The notes under the pieces are model-generated. The model was not told where the DNA came from, did not search any database, and saw only the letters and a program-made list of their open reading frames with translations. From assembly GCA_003529325.1 (NCBI GenBank), contig DPVW01000243.1, positions 5,380-19,773 on the forward strand: a stretch of 14,394 nucleotides of DNA, read 5' to 3'. The position numbers and the translations under genes were made by a program. Source of the stretch: Candidatus Latescibacterota bacterium. Its GTDB lineage: Bacteria; Latescibacterota; UBA2968; UBA8231. Position 1 is the first letter of the stretch. Each line of letters starts with the position of its first letter. Positions 13,581 to 14,394 of the stretch are shown piece by piece.

Positions 13581-13602
13581 GCCGGCGGCTATACTCCTGC
13601 CC
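13421..13602. other. Inter-operon segment with gene remnants and divergent -10-like boxes
   Basis: The stretch between the dehydratase start and the plus-strand nucleotidyltransferase (13255-13602) has no intact gene. It holds the two minus-strand remnants described separately, plus the plus-strand -10 box TATACT. A minus-strand TATGAT (13617-13612), just inside the nucleotidyltransferase start, could be the present promoter of operon B, but no matching -35 box is visible. Confidence 0.35.
13590..13595 (+). promoter_or_regulatory. -10 box TATACT predicting a leaderless nucleotidyltransferase mRNA
   Basis: TATACT at 13590-13595 is followed by 7 bases (CCTGCCC) and then the ATG at 13603. Transcription starting 6-7 bases downstream of the box would begin at or just before the A of the ATG. 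No Shine-Dalgarno sequence is present in that short space and no good -35 box is visible. This matches the geometry seen upstream of the ATG at 8665 on the other strand. Confidence 0.5.
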
Positions 13603-14370
13603 ATGCGAGCTATCATACTTGGCGCCGGTCGTGGCAGCCGTCTGCAGGCCCTCACCGATGAGCAACCGAAACCATACGCCCCTATCGGGGGGCACCGGAT
13701 TCTCGACTGGTTGCTGGCGGCTCTCACCGAAGCGGGCATCGACGAGGTGGTCTTTGTCGGCGGCTACCGCATCGATCTCGTACAACGCGACTATCCACAG
13801 TTCACCTTCCGCCACAATGCGGACTGGCAAGAGACGAACATTCTGGCGTCGCTGATGTGTGCCGAGGATTGTATGGAGGAAGGGTTCGTCGTCACCTATG
13901 CTGACATTCTCTACCGTGCGGACGTTGTTCGACGCGCCCTCGATCATCCTGGGGATCGGGTGCTGTGCATCGACACGGAATGGCGTTCACGGTATGCCCA
14001 CCGCAGTCAACACCCAGAGGACGACGCCGAAAAAGTGATCTCCAGCGACGACCGAATTCAACGGGTGAGTCGCACCATCGCCGCCGCCGACGCCGACGGC
14101 GAGTATATCGGTGTCGCCCGCTTCTCGAAGACGGGGGCGCAGTCGCTGCGGCAGGCCTATCATGAGGTACACCAACGGCTGGCGGGCCAGCAGTGGAAGG
14201 GCGGTACGACATTCCGCAAGGCCTACCTCATTCATCTCTATGAGGAGATGCTGGAGGCTGGCCACTCGTTTCGCATGGCGACCACCGACGGTCAATACAT
14301 GGAAGTCGACACGGAAGAGGACTTCGCCCTGGCCAACCAACGCTGGCCGGCCCAATACGGAGCGCCCTAG
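13603..14370 (+). CDS. LicC/PntC-like NTP transferase (phosphocholine/phosphonate or sugar-phosphate nucleotidylyltransferase)
   Basis: The 255-residue protein opens with the nucleotidyltransferase motif LGAGRGSRLQALT (6-18), followed by Lys23 in QPKPY. Metal-binding Asp101 is in VVTYADILY, with a second acidic site EVDTEEDF (234-241) near the C-terminus. The stretch WQETNILASLMCA (75-87) resembles the substrate loop of LicC-type CTP:phosphocholine cytidylyltransferases and phosphonate cytidylyltransferases (typically ETN...SL). Members transfer CMP or UMP from the NTP to a phosphorylated alcohol, aminophosphonate or sugar for surface decoration. The partner kinase or mutase is not in view; it may lie beyond the window. 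It is divergent from operon B and intact. The ATG lacks a ribosome site because of a -10 box 7 bases upstream. Sugar-1-phosphate activity is a reasonable alternative. Confidence 0.85.
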   Translation: MRAIILGAGRGSRLQALTDEQPKPYAPIGGHRILDWLLAALTEAGIDEVVFVGGYRIDLVQRDYPQFTFRHNADWQETNILASLMCAEDCMEEGFVVTYADILYRADVVRRALDHPGDRVLCIDTEWRSRYAHRSQHPEDDAEKVISSDDRIQRVSRTIAAADADGEYIGVARFSKTGAQSLRQAYHEVHQRLAGQQWKGGTTFRKAYLIHLYEEMLEAGHSFRMATTDGQYMEVDTEEDFALANQRWPAQYGAP

Positions 14371-14394
14371 TTCGCCCCTGCCACGACGGCCATA

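Noticed and set aside
13453..13947. Minus-strand frame of 164 codons opposite the nucleotidyltransferase
   Set aside because: It has no family resemblance and covers an intact plus-strand gene; the VOC remnant lies in a different frame.
14079..14100. GCC/GAC codon repeat in the nucleotidyltransferase (AAADADGEY region)
   Set aside because: It is a short in-frame low-complexity loop, common in GC-rich genes, not a regulatory or mobile repeat.
1..14394. Search for tRNA, rRNA, CRISPR repeats, transposase genes, riboswitch-like leaders
   Set aside because: I found no candidate by eye; intergenic space is almost absent and the longest gene-free stretch (13255-13602) holds gene remnants.

Overview
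This is a gene-dense, GC-rich bacterial window with no rRNA, tRNA, CRISPR array, insertion sequence or phage gene that I can see. Nearly all genes lie on the minus strand in two long, tightly packed operons. The plus strand carries two divergently read genes. The families present (mandelate racemase-type dehydratase, Gfo/Idh/MocA dehydrogenase, amidohydrolase, UlaG-like lactonase, Rieske ferredoxin, Gld-type ABC transporter) suggest a free-living or host-associated heterotroph from a lineage rich in sugar-acid and hydrolase genes. Latescibacterota, Poribacteria, Chloroflexota or a similar uncultivated group would fit, but the phylum is a guess. Two strong -10 boxes sit 6-7 bases upstream of start codons, which points to leaderless transcription.

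Operon A (minus strand, 8665 down past base 1) holds seven genes: a COG3044-type P-loop ATPase, an ABC ATP-binding protein, an ABC-2 permease of GldF type, a 1055-residue protein made of two tandem GldG-like units, a DUF4340-like membrane-anchored protein, an amidohydrolase_2 enzyme, and a UlaG-like metallo-beta-lactamase-fold gene. Four junctions are 4-base start/stop overlaps (one TTGA, three ATGA), one is a 1-base TGATG overlap, and one is a 7-base gap. The transporter and the two hydrolases therefore look like one translationally coupled unit. The last gene is damaged: its N-terminal ~22 codons run straight, in the wrong frame, into its C-terminal half, without the metal-binding core.

A 44-bp AT-rich divergent promoter (8666-8709) separates operon A from a plus-strand gene (8710-9360) that fuses a carboxymuconolactone-decarboxylase/AhpD-like fold lacking its redox cysteines to a Rieske [2Fe-2S] domain.

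Operon B (minus strand, about 13.6 kb down to 9371) begins with two gene remnants: the C-terminus of a VOC/glyoxalase protein, and a frameshifted small conserved protein whose ancestral stop still overlaps the next start. It continues with four intact genes: a mandelate racemase/enolase-superfamily dehydratase, a Gfo/Idh/MocA oxidoreductase, a zinc-ribbon rhomboid protease and a Nudix hydrolase. The first two suggest a sugar-acid dehydration and oxidation route. On the plus strand at 13603-14370 lies an intact LicC/PntC-like nucleotidyltransferase, probably leaderless.

The most interesting content is operon A as a candidate undescribed transporter-plus-hydrolase system with a doubled GldG component and a COG3044 ATPase at its head. 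Next come the damaged genes, which sit at the outer ends of both operons.
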